DNA from: Streptomyces davaonensis JCM 4913
GTDB taxonomy: Bacteria; Actinomycetota; Actinomycetes; Streptomycetales; Streptomycetaceae
Length of the DNA: 64,000 nucleotides
NCBI RefSeq assembly: GCF_000349325.1
Contig: NC_020504.1
Span: 6,172,053 to 6,236,052, forward strand
Reading direction: 5' to 3'
Under the pieces are notes generated by a model that was not told where the DNA came from, did not search any database, and was given only the letters and a program-made list of their open reading frames with translations. This document shows positions 35,421-44,948 of this stretch, one piece after another; positions within the stretch are counted from its first letter, which is position 1, and each line of letters starts with the position of its first letter. A program made the position numbers and the translations under genes.

Positions 35421-38057
35421 ATGGATCTTCGACTGCGAGGGCCGTTCCGGCGGCCCCGGCGTCTGCTGGCCGCCGGGGCCGCCGTCGTCGTGCTCGCCGG
35501 CGCCGGCACCTGGACGGCGGTCGCCTCCGACGACGGGCCCGCGGTACGGCGCGCGGACCGGGTGATGTCGGTCAACGGCGTGCGGCTGGACACCTCGTAC
35601 TTCACCGCGGCCGGGGACGAGCGCCGCCCCGCCGTCCTGCTCGGCCACGGCTTCGGCGGCAGCAAGGACGATGTGCGCGAGCAGGCCGAGGAGCTGGCCG
35701 CCGACGGGTACGCGGTGCTGACCTGGTCCGCCCGCGGCTTCGGCAGGTCCACCGGCGAGGTCGGCCTCAACGACCCGAAGGCCGAGGTCGCCGACGTCTC
35801 CGAACTGATCGACTGGCTGGCGAAGCAGCCGCAGGTCCGGCTCGACAAGTCCGGCGACCCGCGCGTCGGCATGGCGGGCGCCTCCTACGGCGGCGCGATC
35901 AGCCTCCTCGGCGCCGGGTACGACGACCGCGTCGACGCCATCGCCCCGGCGGTGACGTACTGGAACCTCGCCGACGCCCTCTTCCCGAACGGCGTCTTCA
36001 AGAAGCTCTGGGCCGGGATCTTCGTCAACACAGCGGGCGGCTGCGACCGGTTCGAGACCACGCTGTGCCGGATGTACGACCGGGTCGCCGAGTCCGGCAC
36101 CCCGGACGCCGAGGCGCGCGAGCTGCTGGAGCAGCGCTCGCCGTCCGCCGTCGCCGACCGCATCAAGGTCCCCACGCTGCTGGTGCAGGGACAGACCGAC
36201 TCCCTCTTCCCGCTCGGCCAGGCCGACGCCGCCGCGAAGGCGATCCGGGCCAACGGCGCCCCCGTCGACGTCGACTGGATCGCGGGCGGCCATGACGGCG
36301 GCGACATGGAGGCCGACCGGGTCCGGGCGCGCGTCCGGGGCTGGTTCGACCGGTACCTGAAGGGCGACAAGGCCGCCGACACCGGCCCCGCCTTCCGCGT
36401 CACCCGCACCGGCGGCGTCGACTCCACCGACGGCCAGGCCCTGTTGCGGGGCGCGAGCGGGGACAGCTATCCGGGTCTGGAGAGCGGGCAGCGGGCCGTC
36501 GCCCTGACCGGCCGCGAACAGAGCTTCGCCAACCCGGCCGGCGCCAACCCGCCCGCCGTCTCCGCCCTGCCAGGACTCGGCGGCGGCGGAGGCCTCGCCC
36601 AGCTCTCCTCCCTCGGCCTCGGCGTCTCCCTCGACTTCCCCGGCCAGTACGCCCGCTTCGACTCGGCCCCCGTCAAGGACGACCTGCGCATCACCGGCTC
36701 CCCGACGGTCACCGTCCACGTGAAGTCCACCAGCGAGGACGCCGTCCTCTTCGCCAAGGTGTACGACGTAGGCGCCGACGGCACCCAGCAGGTACTGCCC
36801 TCACAGCTCGTCACGCCCCTGCGCGTCGAGGACGCGAAGTCCGGCAAGGACGTGACGGTCACGCTCCCCGCCGTCGACCACGAGACCGACAAGGGCCACC
36901 GCCTGCGCCTGGTCCTCGCCTCCACGGACCTCGGCTACGCCTCCCCGGCCGCCCCGGCGACGTACACGGTCTCCCTGAAGAGCGAGCTGAACGTGCCCAC
37001 GGCCCCCGGCGTGAGCACCGCCGCCGCCCCGCTGCCCGCGTGGGTCTGGTGGCTGCCGATCGCCGGTGTCCTGGTCGCCGCGGCCCTGCTGCTGACCGCC
37101 CGCCGCCGCACGGCCGCCCCCGCACCCGACCCGGAGCTGGCCGAAGTCCCGCTCCAGATCACCGAGTTGAGCAAGAAGTACGCGGGCGGCGACCGCTACA
37201 GCGTCCGCGACCTCTCCTTCCGCGTGGAGAAGGGCCAGGTCCTCGGGCTGCTCGGCCCGAACGGCGCGGGCAAGACGACGACCCTGCGCATGCTGATGGG
37301 CCTGATCCGCCCGGACGGCGGCGAGATCCGCGTCTTCGGCCACGCCATCCGCCCCGGCGCCCCGGTCCTCTCCCGCGTCGGCGCCTTCGTCGAGGGTGCG
37401 GGCTTCCTGCCGCATCTGTCCGGCCGGGAGAACCTGGAGCTGTACTGGGCCGCCACCGGCCGCCCCGCCGAGGACGCCCACCTGGACGAGGCCCTGGAGA
37501 TCGCCGGTCTCGGCGACGCCCTGGCCCGCGCGGTACGCACCTACTCCCAGGGCATGCGCCAGCGCCTGGCCATCGCCCAGGCCATGCTCGGCCTGCCGGA
37601 CCTGCTGATCCTCGACGAGCCGACCAACGGCCTGGACCCGCCGCAGATCCGCGAGATGCGCGAGGTGATGATCCGGTACGCGGCCGCCGGACGCACGGTG
37701 ATCGTCTCCAGCCATCTGCTGGCGGAGGTCGAGCAGACCTGCACCCACCTCGTGGTCATGGACCGCGGCCGGCTCGTCCAGGCGGGCCCGGTCGGCGAGA
37801 TCGTCGGCTCCGGCGACACCCTGCTGGTCGGCACGCCCGTACCCGTCGAGGAGCCGGTCGCCGAGAAGGTCGCCGCCCTGCCGGGCATCGCCTCCGCGGT
37901 ACGGACCGACGACGGACTCCTCGTCCGCCTCGACGCCGACGGCAGCGCACAACGCCTGGTCGCCGAACTCGTACGGCTGGAAGTGCCCGTTCAGTCCGTC
38001 GGCCCGCACCGCCGCCTGGAGGACGCCTTCCTCACCCTGATCGGAGGTTCCGCATGA
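35421..38057 (+). CDS. Exported hydrolase fused to an ABC transporter ATPase
   Basis: 878-aa fusion. After an N-terminal membrane anchor (LLAAGAAVVVLAGAGTWTAV) comes an alpha/beta hydrolase of the S15/CocE type with nucleophile loop GASYGG (about 153-158), GQTDSLFP and GGHDGG supplying the Asp and His, then a jelly-roll-like domain. A helix (WVWWLPIAGVLVAAALLLTA, about 539-558) leads into a cytosolic ATPase with GPNGAGKTT (about 612-620), LLILDEPTNGLDPP and SHLLAEVEQ. Topology therefore places the hydrolase outside and the ATPase inside. Its stop overlaps the permease start, so they form one transporter. Confidence 0.92.
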   Translation: MDLRLRGPFRRPRRLLAAGAAVVVLAGAGTWTAVASDDGPAVRRADRVMSVNGVRLDTSYFTAAGDERRPAVLLGHGFGGSKDDVREQAEELAADGYAVLTWSARGFGRSTGEVGLNDPKAEVADVSELIDWLAKQPQVRLDKSGDPRVGMAGASYGGAISLLGAGYDDRVDAIAPAVTYWNLADALFPNGVFKKLWAGIFVNTAGGCDRFETTLCRMYDRVAESGTPDAEARELLEQRSPSAVADRIKVPTLLVQGQTDSLFPLGQADAAAKAIRANGAPVDVDWIAGGHDGGDMEADRVRARVRGWFDRYLKGDKAADTGPAFRVTRTGGVDSTDGQALLRGASGDSYPGLESGQRAVALTGREQSFANPAGANPPAVSALPGLGGGGGLAQLSSLGLGVSLDFPGQYARFDSAPVKDDLRITGSPTVTVHVKSTSEDAVLFAKVYDVGADGTQQVLPSQLVTPLRVEDAKSGKDVTVTLPAVDHETDKGHRLRLVLASTDLGYASPAAPATYTVSLKSELNVPTAPGVSTAAAPLPAWVWWLPIAGVLVAAALLLTARRRTAAPAPDPELAEVPLQITELSKKYAGGDRYSVRDLSFRVEKGQVLGLLGPNGAGKTTTLRMLMGLIRPDGGEIRVFGHAIRPGAPVLSRVGAFVEGAGFLPHLSGRENLELYWAATGRPAEDAHLDEALEIAGLGDALARAVRTYSQGMRQRLAIAQAMLGLPDLLILDEPTNGLDPPQIREMREVMIRYAAAGRTVIVSSHLLAEVEQTCTHLVVMDRGRLVQAGPVGEIVGSGDTLLVGTPVPVEEPVAEKVAALPGIASAVRTDDGLLVRLDADGSAQRLVAELVRLEVPVQSVGPHRRLEDAFLTLIGGSA

Positions 38058-38908
38058 GCACGCTCACCGAGGTCGCCTCCGGCTACCAGGCAGGCCGCAC
38101 CCTGCCGCTGCGCGTCGAACTGGTCCGCCAGCTCAAGCGCCGCCGCACCCTGGTGATGGGCGCGATCCTGGCCGCGCTGCCCTTCGTCCTGCTGATCGCC
38201 TTCGCCATCGGCGGCGAGCCCGACGGCGGCGGCGACCGCATCACGCTGATGGACACGGCCACCGCCTCCGGCGCCAACTTCGCCGCCGTGAACCTGTTCG
38301 TCTCCGCGGGCTTCCTGCTGGTCATCCCCGTCGCCCTGTTCTGCGGGGACACGGTCGCCGCGGAGGCCGGCTGGTCCTCCCTGCGCTATCTGCTCGCGGC
38401 GCCGGTGCCCCGGGCCCGGCTGCTGTGGTCCAAGCTCGTGGTCGGGCTCGGTCTCAGCCTCGCCGCGATGATCCTGCTGCCGGTGGTCGCGCTGGCCGTC
38501 GGTACGGCGGCCTACGGCTGGGGCCCGCTGGAGATCCCCACGGGCGGTTCGCTCGAACCGGGCACGGCCGCCCAGCGCCTGCTGGTCGTGGTGGCGTACA
38601 TCTTCGTCTCCCAACTGGTCACCGCGGGACTGGCGTTCTGGCTGTCGACGAAGACCGACGCCCCGCTCGGCGCGGTCGGCGGCGCGGTGGGCCTGACCAT
38701 CGTCGGCAACGTCCTCGACGCCGTGACCGCCCTCGGTGACTGGCGCCACTTCCTGCCCGCGCACTGGCAGTTCGCCTGGGCGGACGCCGTACAGCCCACT
38801 CCCGAGTGGTCCGGCATGATCCAGGGCGTCGCCGTCTCGGTAACGTACGCCGTCGTCCTGTTCGCGCTGGCCTTCCGCGGTTTCGCGCGCAAGGACGTGG
38901 TGTCGTAG
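38054..38908 (+). CDS. ABC transporter permease (ABC-2 type)
   Basis: 284-aa membrane protein with about six helices, including LVMGAILAALPFVLLIAFAI and FVSAGFLLVIPVALFCGDTVAAEAGWSS, the latter typical of ABC-2 permeases that face ATPases of the preceding gene's type. The ATG overlaps the fusion gene's stop (ATGA), so the proteins are coupled. Together they resemble drug, lipid or peptide exporters; the cargo is unknown. Confidence 0.9.
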   Translation: MSTLTEVASGYQAGRTLPLRVELVRQLKRRRTLVMGAILAALPFVLLIAFAIGGEPDGGGDRITLMDTATASGANFAAVNLFVSAGFLLVIPVALFCGDTVAAEAGWSSLRYLLAAPVPRARLLWSKLVVGLGLSLAAMILLPVVALAVGTAAYGWGPLEIPTGGSLEPGTAAQRLLVVVAYIFVSQLVTAGLAFWLSTKTDAPLGAVGGAVGLTIVGNVLDAVTALGDWRHFLPAHWQFAWADAVQPTPEWSGMIQGVAVSVTYAVVLFALAFRGFARKDVVS

Positions 38909-39055
38909 GTCAACGGAAGATCACCTACCGGTCTCGACGGCCCTCCGCCGTGCCCACTTCGAGACCCACCCGCAACACTTTGTATCGCACGTTCCGCCCC
39001 CTTGCCCCGTCACAGTCACAGAAGTCGACGTCAACGGACCAAGGGGGAACGGAAG

Positions 39056-40594
39056 ATGGAACGACGACGGTGGCGCGGAGCGATCCTCGCACTGACAGCG
39101 GCGGGCCTGCTGCTCACGGGCTGCGGCGGCGGCAGCGACGACCACGGCGCCAAGGAGACCGTGGACCGGAGCGGAGGCGACTACCTCCCGGCCCCGGCCC
39201 CGGCCCCCGAGAGCGGCCAGTACGGCGGTGAGACCGACGAGCAGGCCGACGGCACCTCCCGAGACGTCGCCCCGTCCCCGGACCACCTCTCCACCTTCGC
39301 CCTCGACGTCGACACCGCCTCCTACGGCTACGCCCGCCGCACCCTCGCCGCGGGCAGCCTCCCCGACCCGTCGACGGTCCGCCCCGAGGAGTTCGTCAAC
39401 AGCTTCCGCCAGGACTACGACCGCCCCGACGGCGACGGTTTCTCGGTGACCGTGGACGGTGCGCGCACCGACAGCGAGGACTGGTCGCTGCTCCGCGTCG
39501 GCCTCGCCACCCGGGGCGCCGAGGACGAGGGCGAACGCCCGCCCGCGGCCCTGACGTTCGTCATCGACATCTCCGGCTCGATGAGCGAGGAGGGCCGCCT
39601 CGACCTGGCCCAGGAATCCCTCGGCGTCATGACGGACCGACTGCGCGAGGACGACTCGGTCGCGATCGTGACCTTCAGCGACGAGGCGGAGACGGTCCTG
39701 CCGATGACGCGGGTGGGCGGCAACCGCGACGAGATCCACGACGCGATCGACAGCATGGAACCGACCTACTCCACCAACCTCGCCGCGGGCGTGGAGCGCG
39801 GCTACGCCACGGCGACCGAAGGCGTGAGGGAAGGCGCGACCAACCGCGTCGTCCTGATCTCCGACGCCCTCGCCAACACCGGTGACACCGACGCCGACTC
39901 CATCCTCGAACGCATCGAGGGCGCCCGGAAGGAGTACGGCATCACCCTCTTCGGTGTGGGCGTCGGCAGCGAGTACGGCGACGCCCTGATGGAACGCCTC
40001 GCGGACAAGGGCGACGGCCACACGGTCTACGTCTCCGGCGAGGCGGAGGCCAACAAGGTCTTCAGCGAACAACTCCCGCGCAACATCGACCTGACGGCAC
40101 GGGACGCCAAGGCCCAGGTGTCCTTCGACCCGGAGAACGTCGAGGAGTTCCGCCTGATCGGCTACGACAACCGCCAGGTGGATGACGAGGACTTCCGCGA
40201 CGACTCGGTCGACGGCGGCGAGACCGGCCCGGGGCACACGGTGACCGCCCTGTACGCCGTCCGTACGGCGCCCGGTGCGCGGGGCCATCTCGCCACGGCG
40301 ACCGTCCGCTGGCTGGACCCCAAGTCCCGTACCCCGCACGAGAAATCGGCCCAGCTGGAGTCCGGCACGGTGGCCGACACCCTCTGGAGCACCAACCCGC
40401 GCTTCCAGGTGACGGCGGTGGCCGCCTACTTCGCCGACGCCCTGCGCCACGGACACCAGGAGTGGTCCTCCGTGCCCGGCGCTCCGAGCCTGGACGAACT
40501 CGGCGAGCGGGCCGATGAGTTGGCGAAGCGCACAGAGGACGACGAGGTGCGTGAACTGGGTGAGGCGATCAACCAGGCGGACCGCATGATGTAA
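39056..40594 (+). CDS. von Willebrand factor A lipoprotein (YfbK-like)
   Basis: 512-aa surface lipoprotein. The signal ends in LLLTGC, a good lipobox. A low-complexity Pro/Ala linker follows, then a YfbK-type N-terminal region (FALDVDTASYGYARR) and a VWA domain with the metal-ion site DISGSMS (about residues 168-174) and later VLISDALANTG. The C terminus resembles the DUF3520 extension. VWA domains bind partner proteins through a metal. The ATG at 39056 begins a proper signal peptide and follows a G-rich ribosome site; an in-frame ATG at 39002 is not preferred. Confidence 0.9.
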   Translation: MERRRWRGAILALTAAGLLLTGCGGGSDDHGAKETVDRSGGDYLPAPAPAPESGQYGGETDEQADGTSRDVAPSPDHLSTFALDVDTASYGYARRTLAAGSLPDPSTVRPEEFVNSFRQDYDRPDGDGFSVTVDGARTDSEDWSLLRVGLATRGAEDEGERPPAALTFVIDISGSMSEEGRLDLAQESLGVMTDRLREDDSVAIVTFSDEAETVLPMTRVGGNRDEIHDAIDSMEPTYSTNLAAGVERGYATATEGVREGATNRVVLISDALANTGDTDADSILERIEGARKEYGITLFGVGVGSEYGDALMERLADKGDGHTVYVSGEAEANKVFSEQLPRNIDLTARDAKAQVSFDPENVEEFRLIGYDNRQVDDEDFRDDSVDGGETGPGHTVTALYAVRTAPGARGHLATATVRWLDPKSRTPHEKSAQLESGTVADTLWSTNPRFQVTAVAAYFADALRHGHQEWSSVPGAPSLDELGERADELAKRTEDDEVRELGEAINQADRMM

Positions 40595-40707
40595 CCGTGG
40601 ATCTCCCGGTCGTACCCATTGACCTCAGGCTACGCGTGAGTAAGTTGACCCTTCAGTAAGCAGAAACCCCGCAAGTCCGAGCCGCAGAGTCGCGACCGGG
40701 AGCTGTC

Positions 40708-42627
40708 ATGGGCGTACGCAAGGACCTGAAGCGCGCGAAGCAACGTACGGACCTTCTGACCCGCACCGAAGTCGAGGTCACCAGGGGCGAGGACGGCACG
40801 GTCCGCGAGGCCCGTGTCCCGTCCCTCGCCCCTCCCCGCCCCACCGGCACCCCGGCCGACATCCCCTTCACCAATGCCGCCGAGGCTCCGGAGGCGGTGG
40901 TCCTGCGCCGCAAGGTCGACGGCACCTGGCAGCCCGTCACGGCCACCGCCTTCGCCCGGGAAGTCGCCGCCATCGCCAGGGGCCTGATCGCCGCGGGCCT
41001 GGAGCCAGGCGGCCGGGTCGCGGTCATGTCCCGCACCCGCTACGAGTGGACCCTCCTGGACTTCGCGATCTGGGCCGCCGGCGGCCAGTCCGTGCCGATC
41101 TACCCCACCTCCTCCGCGGAGCAGGTGGAGTGGATCGTCCGCGACTCCGGCGCCGGCCACGTCGTCACCGAGACCGCGGACAACTCCGCCACGGTGACGA
41201 CCGGCACCGCGGACCACCAAGTCCCCCCGCGCATCTGGGAACTGGACGCCGGCGCCCTCACCGACCTCACCATCCTCGGCCGGGACGTCCCCGACGAGGA
41301 GATCACCAAGCGCCGTACGACGCTCACCCCCGACACCATCGCCACGGTCTGCTACACCTCCGGCACCACCGGCCGCCCCAAGGGCTGCGTGATCACCCAC
41401 GCCAACCTGTACGCCGAGGCCGCCAACACCGTGGAACTGATGCTGCCGGTGTTCCGCGAGGTCACCCGCCAGATTCCCTCCACCCTGCTGTTCCTCCCGC
41501 TCGCTCACATCCTCGGCCGCAGCCTTCAGATCTCCTGTCTGATGGCCCGCATCGAGGTCGGCCACTGCCCGAGCGTGAAACCCGACGAACTCCGCCCGGC
41601 GCTCAAGGAGTTCCGCCCGACCTTCATCGTCGGCGTCCCGTATCTCTTCGAGAAGATCCATGACACCGGCCGCGCCACCGCCGAGAAGATGGGCCGCGCC
41701 GCCTCCTTCGACCGCGCCGACCGCATCGCCGTCCGCTTCGGCGAGGCGTATCTGAACCGCTTCCTCGGCACGGGCAAGGGCCCCGGCCCCGGCCTGTACG
41801 CCGCCTGGGCCCTGTACGACCTGCTGGTCTTCCGCCGCATCCGCAAGGAGCTCGGCGGCCGCATGCGCTACGCGATCAGCGGCGGCTCCCCGCTCGACCG
41901 CAACCTCAACCTGTTCTTCTACGCAGCCGGAATCATCATCTACGAGGGCTACGGCCTGACCGAGACCACCGCCGCCGCCACCATCGTCGCGCCCCTCAAA
42001 CCCCGCCCCGGCACGGTCGGCCCCCCGGTCCCCGGCACGGCGGTCCGCATCGCCGACGACGGAGAGGTCCTCATCAGGGGCGGCATCGTCTTCTCCTCGT
42101 ACTGGAACAACCCGGCCGCCACCGACGCCGTACTGGGAGGCGACTGGTTCGCCACGGGCGACCTGGGCTCCTTCGACGAGGAGGGCTACCTCACCATCAC
42201 CGGCCGCAAGAAGGACCTCATCGTCACCTCCGGCGGCAAGAACGTCTCCCCGGCGGTCCTGGAGGACCGGCTGCGCAGCCGCGCTCCCGTCGGCCAGTGC
42301 ATCGTCGTCGGCGACAACCGCCCCTTCGTCGGCGCCCTGATCACCCTCGACCCCGAGGCGATCGCCCACTGGCTGTCGGTCCGCAAACTTCCCGCGGACA
42401 CCCCGCTGTCCGAACTCGTCCGCGACCAGCGCATCCGCGCCGACGTCCAAAGGGCCGTCGACTACGCCAACGAGGCCGTCTCCCGCGCCGAGTCGATCCG
42501 CGCCTTCACCCTGGTCGAGGGCGAGTTCAGCGAGGAGAACGGCATGCTGACCCCGTCCCTGAAGGTCAAACGGCACACGGTGATCCGTGCCTATGCGGAG
42601 GAGATCGAGGCCCTCTACCGCGGCTGA
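40708..42627 (+). CDS. Long-chain fatty-acid CoA ligase (AMP-forming)
   Basis: 639-aa FadD15-like enzyme that activates fatty acids to acyl-CoA. The ATP motif is YTSGTTGRPKG, the second is YEGYGLTETTAAATI, the hinge region is TGDLGSFDEEGYLTITGRKKD, and the catalytic Lys region LTPSLKVKRH is near the C terminus. Length fits the long-chain group. It stands alone between the VWA lipoprotein and the rodlins and may feed fatty-acid degradation or lipid synthesis. Confidence 0.93.
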   Translation: MGVRKDLKRAKQRTDLLTRTEVEVTRGEDGTVREARVPSLAPPRPTGTPADIPFTNAAEAPEAVVLRRKVDGTWQPVTATAFAREVAAIARGLIAAGLEPGGRVAVMSRTRYEWTLLDFAIWAAGGQSVPIYPTSSAEQVEWIVRDSGAGHVVTETADNSATVTTGTADHQVPPRIWELDAGALTDLTILGRDVPDEEITKRRTTLTPDTIATVCYTSGTTGRPKGCVITHANLYAEAANTVELMLPVFREVTRQIPSTLLFLPLAHILGRSLQISCLMARIEVGHCPSVKPDELRPALKEFRPTFIVGVPYLFEKIHDTGRATAEKMGRAASFDRADRIAVRFGEAYLNRFLGTGKGPGPGLYAAWALYDLLVFRRIRKELGGRMRYAISGGSPLDRNLNLFFYAAGIIIYEGYGLTETTAAATIVAPLKPRPGTVGPPVPGTAVRIADDGEVLIRGGIVFSSYWNNPAATDAVLGGDWFATGDLGSFDEEGYLTITGRKKDLIVTSGGKNVSPAVLEDRLRSRAPVGQCIVVGDNRPFVGALITLDPEAIAHWLSVRKLPADTPLSELVRDQRIRADVQRAVDYANEAVSRAESIRAFTLVEGEFSEENGMLTPSLKVKRHTVIRAYAEEIEALYRG

Positions 42628-42647
42628 GGCGGCTGAGGCACAACAAA

Positions 42648-42677
42648 GCGGGCCACCGGGAAACCCCGATGGCCCGC
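42648..42677. terminator. Terminator between acyl-CoA ligase and rodlin
   Basis: GCGGGCCA and TGGCCCGC arms (42648-42655, 42670-42677) around CCGGGAAACCCCGA, which can pair further. It lies between convergent genes. Confidence 0.75.
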
Positions 42678-42694
42678 CGTTACGCGGTGGAGGC

Positions 42695-43105
42695 TCAGCC
42701 GTTGCCCGCGCCGTTGCCCGACAGGGCCGAGATGTCGTCCAGGATGTGCGACAGCGGCTCGTCGCCCTTGGCCTGGGTCGAGTTCTCGACGCACTGCTGG
42801 TTCTGCGGCGCCGACAGGATCGGCACGTCCTGGAGGACACCGACGGCCACGATGCCGAGCAGACCCTGGGCGTTGAGCTTCGCCGGCAGGCCGATGCAGG
42901 GCTTGTTCAGCGAACCCTGGACCAGCGAGAGCTGCGGGCTCATGTCACCGAACGTGGCCGAGTTGCCGAACTCCTGCTTGGCGCCGTTACCGCTGGCGGA
43001 CGTGGTGCCGTTGTCGTCGCCGATCGCGAGCGCCGGCGCCGCGGTGGCCGCCGAGACACCGGCGACGGAGGCGGCGATAGCCGCGGTTGCCCACAGCTTC
43101 TTCAT
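42695..43105 (-). CDS. Rodlin (third, outermost copy)
   Basis: 136-aa secreted protein. The Sec signal ends near APALA, and the mature part is a rodlin: [39 protein letters not shown], then [18 protein letters not shown] and [12 protein letters not shown]. Rodlins form the paired rodlet ultrastructure on aerial hyphae and spores together with chaplins. The ATG has a GAAGGGA ribosome site. A BldN-like promoter lies at 43154-43181. The gene faces the same way as the next rodlin. Confidence 0.95.
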   Translation of the reverse strand: MKKLWATAAIAASVAGVSAATAAPALAIGDDNGTTSASGNGAKQEFGNSATFGDMSPQLSLVQGSLNKPCIGLPAKLNAQGLLGIVAVGVLQDVPILSAPQNQQCVENSTQAKGDEPLSHILDDISALSGNGAGNG

Positions 43106-43153
43106 GTTCGTTCCCTTCGAAAAGCGGACTCCGGGGGAGGAGCTGCATGATCG

Positions 43154-43181
43154 TCAACGCCCTGACCCCCAGGAGGGTTGC
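43154..43181 (-). promoter_or_regulatory. BldN-type promoter of the outer rodlin
   Basis: On the minus strand: -35 GCAACC (43181-43176), exactly 16 bases, -10 CGTTGA (43159-43154), about 50 bases upstream of the ATG. Known BldN promoters have a -35 near CGTAAC and a -10 of CGTTGA, and BldN controls rodlins and chaplins. Confidence 0.6.
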
Positions 43182-43283
43182 GGGCTTTGCCCCGATTGGC
43201 CCAGCGCGCACGCCCCGCTCCGAGCGCCCTCGCGAGCACGCCTGCGCGCTCCCGCGCGACGTGACCGAGAGTGAACGCACAAC

Positions 43284-43313
43284 AGCGGGCCGCCGGTGAT
43301 CCGGCGGCCCGCT
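43284..43313 (-). terminator. Terminator of the middle rodlin
   Basis: Perfect 13-bp arms AGCGGGCCGCCGG and CCGGCGGCCCGCT with loop TGAT, 30 bases past the rodlin stop. Confidence 0.85.
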
Positions 43314-43342
43314 GGCGGGGGCTCAGAGTGGAGCCTGGTGTC

Positions 43343-43744
43343 TCAGTGGTTGTCGAGGCCGTTGCCGGCGAGGACAGAGATGTCGTCCAGGATGTGCGAC
43401 AGCGGCTCGTCGCCCTTGGCCTGGGTGGAGTTCTCGACGCACTGCTGGTTCTGCGGCGCCGACAGGATCGGCACGTCCTGGAGGACACCGACCGCGGCGA
43501 GACCGAGGAGCCCCTGGAGGTTCGCCTTCGCCGGCAGACCGATGCAGGGCTTGTTGAACGAGCCCTGGATGAGCGCCATCTGGGGGCTCATGTTGCCGTA
43601 CGTGGCGGAGTTGCCGTACGACTGCATGGCGCCGTTGCCGCTGGCGGACTTGGTGCCGTCGTCGTTGCCGATGGCCATGGCCGGCGAGGCGGCCCCGACG
43701 ACGGAGGCGGCGACCGCGGCGGTAGCCAGAACCTTCTTGATCAC
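43343..43744 (-). CDS. rdlB: Rodlin
   Basis: 133-aa secreted rodlin. Signal peptide ends at ASPAMA. The mature sequence matches the outer copy closely ([21 protein letters not shown] and [19 protein letters not shown]). Both cysteines are retained. It is divergent from the next rodlin, the arrangement I recall for rdlA/rdlB; the letter B is assigned by position only. Its promoter is weaker than those of its neighbours by the BldN criterion. Confidence 0.93.
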   Translation of the reverse strand: MIKKVLATAAVAASVVGAASPAMAIGNDDGTKSASGNGAMQSYGNSATYGNMSPQMALIQGSFNKPCIGLPAKANLQGLLGLAAVGVLQDVPILSAPQNQQCVENSTQAKGDEPLSHILDDISVLAGNGLDNH

Positions 43745-43789
43745 TTGCTAGTCCCTTCTGGAGAAACCCCGTCCACCGGAGCGCTCTGG

Positions 43790-43816
43790 ACAACTGCCCC
43801 GGGCTCGCTTGGTTGC
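43790..43816 (-). promoter_or_regulatory. Weak BldN-like promoter of rdlB
   Basis: On the minus strand: GCAACC (43816-43811), 15 bases, AGTTGT (43795-43790). Only the central GTTG of the -10 is conserved and the spacing is one base short, so this is tentative. Confidence 0.3.
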
Positions 43817-43890
43817 TGCCATTCACTCCGATGGCCCACATCGGCATTCCGTTAATTCCGCGCACTGAACGGCCCGAACGGGTGAAGCGG

Positions 43891-43918
43891 CGAAACCAAT
43901 CCCGGCGCACCGGGTTGA
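43891..43918 (+). promoter_or_regulatory. BldN-like promoter of rdlA
   Basis: CGAAAC (43891-43896), 16 bases, GGTTGA (43913-43918), 77 bases before the rodlin ATG. Matches the BldN spacing with one change in each hexamer. Confidence 0.5.
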
Positions 43919-43995
43919 TGCGAGGGCAGGAACCTGCGCCTCGCCTCAGGGTGTGTCCGGACCCACGGCGCTCCTGCCCAGGAAAGGAAAAGCGA

Positions 43996-44412
43996 ATGTT
44001 CAAGAAGGCAATGGCCGCCGCCGCGGTCACCGCGTCCGTCGTCGGAGCGTCGGCCGCGGCCGCCCCCCAGGCGCTTGCCATCGGTGATGACAGTGGCACC
44101 ACCTCCGCCAGCGGCAACCACGCCGAGTCCAAGTTCGGCAACTCGGTGACCAAGGGCGACATGAGCCCGCAGGCCAGCCTGGTCCAGGGCTCGGTCAACA
44201 AGCTCTGCGCGGGTGTGCCGGTGAAGGCGAACCTCCAGTCCATCCTCGGCATCATCGCCGCCGTCGGCGTGGCCCAGGACGTGCCGATCCTGTCCGCCCC
44301 GCAGAACCAGCAGTGCGCCGACAACTCGACCCAGGCCAAGGGCGACGAGCCGCTGTCGCACATCCTCAGCGACATCTCGGCGCTGTCCGGCAACGGTCTC
44401 GGCAACGGCTGA
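43996..44412 (+). CDS. rdlA: Rodlin, next to the short chaplin
   Basis: 138-aa secreted rodlin. Signal ends near APQALA. It diverges from the other two: [31 protein letters not shown] replaces the common sequence, but [11 protein letters not shown] and [18 protein letters not shown] are kept. AGGAAAGG precedes the ATG, which is preferred over codons further upstream. It is the only rodlin on the plus strand and precedes the chaplin at 44686. Naming it rdlA is by position. Confidence 0.93.
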   Translation: MFKKAMAAAAVTASVVGASAAAAPQALAIGDDSGTTSASGNHAESKFGNSVTKGDMSPQASLVQGSVNKLCAGVPVKANLQSILGIIAAVGVAQDVPILSAPQNQQCADNSTQAKGDEPLSHILSDISALSGNGLGNG

Positions 44413-44434
44413 CGATTTCTCACTGATCAAAAAG

Positions 44435-44476
44435 AACCGCCCGGCGATCCTTTTCCCCAGGGATCACCGGGCGGTT
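44435..44476 (+). terminator. rdlA terminator
   Basis: AACCGCCCGG and CCGGGCGGTT arms with inner GATCC/GGATC pairing; then TTTC. It separates the rodlin from the chaplin unit. Confidence 0.85.
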
Positions 44477-44685
44477 TCTCATGCCCGCGGCGAGATGCGC
44501 ATGTGGTTCTTCCGTGTCAATTCTGTGAAGGCGAACGAGTGAAATAAGCGGCGACTCGCGTTCCGTAGTTTCTTCGTCTGTCTATCCCTCGTTCTACAGC
44601 CTGCCGGTCATGGTGCGAGCCGTTCCTGTTGTGCTCGCTCGGCTTCGGCCGACAAAGGGGCATGACCGCAGAGAAGGGATAGTTC

Positions 44686-44913
44686 ATGAAGAAGAGCGTT
44701 GCTGTTGTCGCGGGTGCCGTCCTGGCCCTGGGCATGGCCTCGCCGGCGATGGCCGACTCGGGTGCGGGCGCTGTCGCCGAGCACTCCCCGGGTGTCCTGT
44801 CGGGCAACGTCGTCCAGGTCCCGATCCACATCCCGATCAACGTCTGCGGCAACACCGTGAACATCATCGCGCTGCTGAACCCGACGTTCGGCAACACCTG
44901 CGTCAACGACTGA
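44686..44913 (+). CDS. chpD: Short chaplin
   Basis: 75-aa secreted chaplin. Signal ends at ASPAMA. One chaplin domain: HSPGVLSGNVVQVPIHIPINVCGNTVNIIALLNP and the terminal FGNTCVND, with two cysteines that form the conserved disulfide. Short chaplins assemble into amyloid fibrils that make aerial structures hydrophobic. The symbol is inferred from its place next to rodlins and the long chaplin. No BldN-like promoter is obvious in the gap 44477-44685. Confidence 0.93.
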   Translation: MKKSVAVVAGAVLALGMASPAMADSGAGAVAEHSPGVLSGNVVQVPIHIPINVCGNTVNIIALLNPTFGNTCVND

Positions 44914-44948
44914 CGACTTACAGCACCAGCCGCTCGGCTTGTGTCAGG

